Origin: Chlorobium sp.
GTDB taxonomy: Bacteria > Bacteroidota > Chlorobiia > Chlorobiales > Chlorobiaceae
Direction of reading: 5' to 3'
Assembly (NCBI GenBank): GCA_026193435.1
Contig: JAPHUN010000308.1
Span: 1 to 9,306 of the forward strand
Length of the DNA: 9,306 nt
Shown one piece after another: positions 6,801 through 9,306 of this stretch. Positions within the stretch are counted from its first letter, which is position 1, and every line of letters starts with the position of its first letter. The position numbers were made by a program, and so were the translations under genes. The notes below the pieces were generated by a model. The model had not been told where the DNA came from. It saw only the letters and a program-made list of their open reading frames with translations, and made no database searches.

Positions 6801-8146
6801 TTACTTGGGAGCTGAACAGTCCGACAGATGCACAGTGGCACTCAATGTTGTTACAGAGTATCGGTTATGCAGCCAATAGCGTTATCAAAGTGTTTTTGCC
6901 GCGTCTTTGGACTTGGCTCAAAGCAAATAGCAATGTTATCTGTGAGGGTGAAAAAGGAGAAGGTGAAGTACGACGATTGAAAATGGTAGTCGAGATACTG
7001 GTTAAACATGGTGATTTGGAAATACGGAACCAAATATGCTCTATTGCCAAGCGGCGTTTGCGTGAGGACATTCCGTTATCATTTGCTGCTGTTTGGATGC
7101 CTGCGCTTATGCTACTCGATGCCAAGCGAGGAGTCGATGCACTTGAAAAAAGGATAGAAAAAATCATCCCTGCACAATACAGTGAGGCGGTCACATGGTT
7201 CGGTATTCTTTTCGGAGAGCGTGATAATGGGCTGAATCTGAATGACTCACAATTTACACCCGACTTATTACTTCGCCTTCTAAGGTTGTCCTACCTGCAT
7301 GTCCGGCCTGCTGAAGATATTCAACATGATGGTGCTTACTCCCCAGACTCTCGCGATAATGCCGAGTGGGTTCGTAATGCAATCCTGATGGCGTTGCTCA
7401 ATGCAAAAGGTGAAAAGGCCTGGTTGGCTAAACTGGAAGTAGTAGCCGATCCGCTGTTCAAGAATCTGAAAGGCAGAATTCTGGCAATTGCGGAAGAGCG
7501 ATGGGCAGAGGAGATCGATATTGATATTTATGATTATACACAAGCAATAGCCCTTGATACGAAATTTGAGGCGCCGCCATCGACAAATGAAGCGATGTTC
7601 AACGTCATGGTTGGCCGACTTGAGGATATTGATGAACTGTTACTGAGTGATGAATCACCTCGTGCTCTATGGGCTGGAATATCTGAGGAGACAGTCATGC
7701 GTCGAGCAATTGCTCGTGAGCTGAATATCCAAGCTAATGACATGTACAGTGTGAATCAAGAAGCGGTCACAGGTGATGAAAAAGAAACCGATATTCGGTT
7801 GCATTCAATCATTTCCGATCATGAAGCGGTTATTGAATTAAAATTAGCTAACAAAAAGTATACCGCAAAAGCGCTCCGTAATACGATAGAAAACCAGCTT
7901 GTAAAAAAATACATGGCCCCTGAAAATCGTCAATCAGGATGCTTCTTGATAACGCTCGCCAAGGACAAGAAGTGGAAACACCCTGATCGCGATTCCCGTA
8001 TTGATTTTGGCACTCTAATTGAATTGCTCCGTGACGAGGCGCAACGAATTATGAACAATGTGGGAGGACTTCGCTTGCATGTGCATGCGCTGGACCTTCG
8101 CCCTCGATTACCTATCGAGGCAAAAAAGAGCAAGAAAAGGTTTTGA
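3842..8146 (+). CDS. NACHT/STAND-like NTPase with helical repeats and C-terminal PD-(D/E)XK nuclease; candidate anti-phage protein
   Basis: This is a 1434-residue, soluble-looking protein. N-terminal NTPase: Walker A SEAGAGKT (48-55, K54, T55), Walker B FFLDSIDEL (110-118, D113, D116, E117), and a sensor strand RIVITTRP (144-151, R150). FARRPQDLIELCEDW (241-255) and RFHHRSVAEYLAAKRL (359-374) follow. An F-x-H-plus-EYLAA motif is typical of the end of NACHT modules in bacterial NLR-like defence proteins. Residues from about 430 to 1280 are mostly helical with HEAT-like units (for example 529-555) and a charged coiled-coil-like stretch at 800-836; this is the probable sensor. The C-terminus has TDIRL (D1317), AVIELKL (E1332, K1334) and NQLVKKY (Q1352, Y1357), the D...ExK...QxxxxY layout of PD-(D/E)XK nucleases. 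I infer a ligand-triggered NTPase that activates DNA cleavage, as in Avs/bNACHT immunity, but with the effector at the opposite end. No ribosome binding site is visible. No partner gene follows, so it is probably a one-gene system. Confidence 0.85.
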   Translation: MTIKRTFQDIPSEDINKADQQSYLSALASIRDTGWQDLLKSKRILIISEAGAGKTHECREQQKALWGKGEPAFFLELSELAKCKLPEMLVGEEEERLKEWIDSQSDIATFFLDSIDELKISQGSFKQALVNLRKGIFDQLGRARIVITTRPTSFDINLVHEILKVPLQQGGDGSGEIFAQIAMHGSAKQTDGKDDESPPDFRTVALLPLSDEDIMVFAHEQNIDNPHELLDSLRKNNAQEFARRPQDLIELCEDWRVEKRIRKHAEQVYTNIRIKLKPRDDRQEPCVLSMDKAIDGASRLALAMLVTRRFTARHDAAKDTIGDDVALDPATILSDWNSEEIKVLLERPLFGFANYGRVRFHHRSVAEYLAAKRLSDRRKKGIKARALKQLIFAETKGKTIVRPSKRPVAGWLALEESMIFELLRDHEPAVLLSEGDPESLTTSQRAEALRAYVERYGKGGWRGLEIPQIQIHRFASPELASEINRLWSAGIENQEIRELLLDMIGMGRISECSDIAYDSARNSSSSNGERLHALKALVQLDDPRLEAVVAEIVESASTLPDRIARGALYFLFPKYLTAKQFCKILAEVKVKRDIDMLSWELTRLISEAELNCFALNELRDLLSELLSDGLCWQSIRPHFISNHSYACSALAAACVRGLKTGRIVDWLQPSALALRLCDPNTEHDEVFKQLGQMLADLPAKYQEQLFWTVDTMLQSVHPIDDPWERLYAIAFRDYSFQLDYVRDKDWIESLLTDAARSLADRSLLLEAAIRLIVGQEKKYDLIAGLIPMVSDRPELLAMIEESRDKFAKNDQENRRIEIQDAQRKQKQERTEKKAFESWVGLWREVTEDCDTVFSAEKSENTAWNLWHVMNQAGNEQWNRRFIETQFDKETADQLRLALMKQWRNDFPTLPSERPNESRGTTLVRWNQGLAGIYAEAEDPQWASRLSEKEAQLAARYVLMELNGLPLWLDALVCVHPDAVDATLGEELTWELNSPTDAQWHSMLLQSIGYAANSVIKVFLPRLWTWLKANSNVICEGEKGEGEVRRLKMVVEILVKHGDLEIRNQICSIAKRRLREDIPLSFAAVWMPALMLLDAKRGVDALEKRIEKIIPAQYSEAVTWFGILFGERDNGLNLNDSQFTPDLLLRLLRLSYLHVRPAEDIQHDGAYSPDSRDNAEWVRNAILMALLNAKGEKAWLAKLEVVADPLFKNLKGRILAIAEERWAEEIDIDIYDYTQAIALDTKFEAPPSTNEAMFNVMVGRLEDIDELLLSDESPRALWAGISEETVMRRAIARELNIQANDMYSVNQEAVTGDEKETDIRLHSIISDHEAVIELKLANKKYTAKALRNTIENQLVKKYMAPENRQSGCFLITLAKDKKWKHPDRDSRIDFGTLIELLRDEAQRIMNNVGGLRLHVHALDLRPRLPIEAKKSKKRF

Positions 8147-8238
8147 GCATTTTGTCCGACTATCACATGCAGAAACGACTTGAGAAGTATGAAAATTGTC
8201 GAGACCCATCTGAGTATGGTTGCTTCCTGCTTGCCATG
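8146..8238 (+). pseudogene. Possible remnant of a second nuclease domain
   Basis: Right after the large gene's stop, in a different frame, 31 codons read like the later part of a PD-(D/E)XK domain. QKRLEKYENCRDPSEYGCFLLAM can be laid beside the large protein's own QLVKKYMAPENRQSGCFLITL. They share KY, then GCFL nine or ten residues later, with similar DNA around gg(a/t)tgcttc(t/c)tg. The likeness stops at about 8240, where the convergent amylase gene ends at 8246. I read it as the leftover of a related gene cut by deletion at this junction. The match is short, so chance is not excluded. Confidence 0.33.
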
Positions 8239-8245
8239 ACCGAAG

Positions 8246-9306
8246 TCATTCCTCCATCCATACCGACACCTTCCCCCCGAGCGTCCTGAACGGGGCCCAT
8301 CCCCATTCGTTGGTCACCACCGATTCATCGATGTGACGGGTGAGGTCGCGGTAGGTGCGGTGCGGCCTGCCGGTTTCCATCCATTTCGTGTCGTCGGCGC
8401 CGTTGGTCATGACGACCGCCATGCTTTTGTGCTTTGCGTCGCCCTGAAAGGTCCAGCCGATGGTGTGACGGTGATCGAAGTAGTCGCGGCGGTGACCGAA
8501 GGTGCACTTGCTTCTCGCGTTCAGGAACAGGTCGATCATCCAGCGGTGGGAATCCATCCGGATCTCGTGGCCCTTGTCCTCGTATGCCGCTCCGAAGTAG
8601 TCTGCGCTGAAGACGCAGGGATATCCTTCGTCCCGCAGGAGGATGATGGCATAGGCGAGCGGTTTGAACCAGGACTCTACGGGGGATTCGAGGCTCTGCA
8701 GGGGCTGCGTGTCGTGATTCTCGACGATGGTCACTGCGAGCGAGGGATGCTCTTTGGCCAGCGTATTGTTCAGGATGGAGCCCATGTCGTAGCCGGCTCC
8801 GGCCTTTGATGCGTGATGGAAATTCTGATGCAGCGGCACGTCGAAGAGGTGCATCCGGCCTTCGGTCTCTTTGATATATCTGAGAAGTCGGCCGAGATCC
8901 GACGACCAGTACTCTCCCACCGCGAACAGCTCTTTCTGCGCGTGGCGTCTCATGTCGTCCAGCCAGTGTTTGAAAAAGAACGAGCGGATGTGCTTGACCG
9001 CGTCGATGCGAAAGCCGTCCATGCCGAAGGTGTCGAGATACCATTTTCCCCAGTAGTGCACCTCGCCTCTCACCTGCTCGTGATCGAAATCCAGGTCGCA
9101 TCCCATCAGGAAGTCGTAATTGACATTTTCACTGTCAACATGGGTCTCGAACTGCTTGTCTTTCATCCTGTAGATGTTCCCGTACTCTTTGGTCGCGTCG
9201 AAGTGCCACCACTCCCACTTCATGCTCGAGTAGGTATCGCCTCTGCCCGGAAAGGAAAAATAAGTCCACAGGCCTCTGTCATGGTAGTCGCCTATGGTTC
9301 TGTTCC
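8246..9306 (-). CDS. Alpha-amylase, GH13 (subfamily 5-like), partial
   Basis: This is the C-terminal part of a glycoside hydrolase family 13 alpha-amylase, which cleaves internal alpha-1,4 bonds in starch or glycogen. The reading frame continues past the right edge: before the ATG at 9223 it reads TYFSFPGRGDTYSSMKW, a block conserved in GH13_5 amylases, so that ATG is internal. About 352 residues are present; family members have roughly 480-515, so some 130-160 are missing. Numbering from that ATG, the nucleophile is D74 in GFRIDAVKHI, the acid/base is E104 in VGEYW, and the transition-state aspartate is D171 in VENHDTQP. CDLDFDH (42-48) matches the calcium-site region. All catalytic residues are intact. 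The C-terminal beta domain ends GGKVSVWMEE. The subfamily is usually cytoplasmic and acts on storage glucan, but the N-terminus is not visible here to confirm that. Confidence 0.93.
   Translation of the reverse strand, partial: NRTIGDYHDRGLWTYFSFPGRGDTYSSMKWEWWHFDATKEYGNIYRMKDKQFETHVDSENVNYDFLMGCDLDFDHEQVRGEVHYWGKWYLDTFGMDGFRIDAVKHIRSFFFKHWLDDMRRHAQKELFAVGEYWSSDLGRLLRYIKETEGRMHLFDVPLHQNFHHASKAGAGYDMGSILNNTLAKEHPSLAVTIVENHDTQPLQSLESPVESWFKPLAYAIILLRDEGYPCVFSADYFGAAYEDKGHEIRMDSHRWMIDLFLNARSKCTFGHRRDYFDHRHTIGWTFQGDAKHKSMAVVMTNGADDTKWMETGRPHRTYRDLTRHIDESVVTNEWGWAPFRTLGGKVSVWMEE

Noticed and set aside
3842..8146. Calling the large protein a standard Avs (AVAST) protein
   Set aside because: Avs proteins carry the effector at the N-terminus and a TPR-like sensor at the C-terminus. 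Here the NTPase starts at residue 40 and the nuclease is C-terminal, so the specific family name is not supported.
8333..8809. Plus-strand open frame opposite the amylase
   Set aside because: It is a GC-rich antisense shadow with low-complexity valine-rich sequence and no recognisable domain.
8325..9101. Long minus-strand open frame of 258 codons
   Set aside because: It overlaps the amylase in another frame of the same strand, is very rich in arginine and proline, and has no motif. The amylase frame carries all catalytic residues.

Overview
The window is a stretch of Gram-negative-type bacterial chromosome in which two conserved housekeeping or metabolic genes flank a lower-GC, gene-poor accessory segment. 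The flanking genes are htpX (82-957, +), an inner-membrane zinc protease, and the 3' part of a GH13 alpha-amylase running off the right edge (8246-9306, -). Both flanks are visibly richer in GC than the middle. The combination is compatible with green sulfur bacteria (Chlorobiota) or several proteobacterial groups. I cannot fix the organism from sequence alone.

Left part (1-2140): htpX ends at a strong hairpin (999-1034). Converging on it from the right is a two-gene minus-strand unit. It consists of a PAP2-like membrane protein gene that appears cut short (1560-2057) and a small four-helix membrane protein of unknown role (1126-1551). The first gene has a good promoter, a good ribosome binding site, and a perfect 9-bp inverted repeat in its leader.

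Middle (2100-3841): a decayed-looking stretch holds a plus-strand reading frame interrupted by one in-frame TAG, a possible 49-codon minus-strand ORF and a 15-bp tandem duplication. It is followed by a Fic-family AMP-transferase gene (2849-3466, -). A small plus-strand ORF (2699-2899) carries an SxxxEG motif like that of Fic-inhibiting antitoxins such as VbhA. The two genes are convergent and overlap at their 3' ends, which is an unusual layout for a Fic toxin-antitoxin pair.

Right-centre (3842-8146): one very large gene encodes a 1434-residue protein. It has an N-terminal NACHT/STAND-like NTPase (Walker A, DxxDE Walker B, arginine-ending sensor strand, and an H-x(5)-EYLAA motif), about 900 residues of mostly helical, HEAT-like repeats, and a C-terminal PD-(D/E)XK-type nuclease core (D, ExK, QxxxxY). 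This is the likely novel system: a single-protein sensor/NTPase/nuclease, probably anti-phage, with the effector at the C-terminus rather than the usual N-terminus. Two dyad symmetries lie in its leader. Directly after its stop, a short out-of-frame stretch resembles the end of a second nuclease domain and stops where the amylase gene begins. This suggests an earlier related gene lost at that junction.

No tRNA, rRNA, CRISPR array, integrase or complete insertion sequence is visible.
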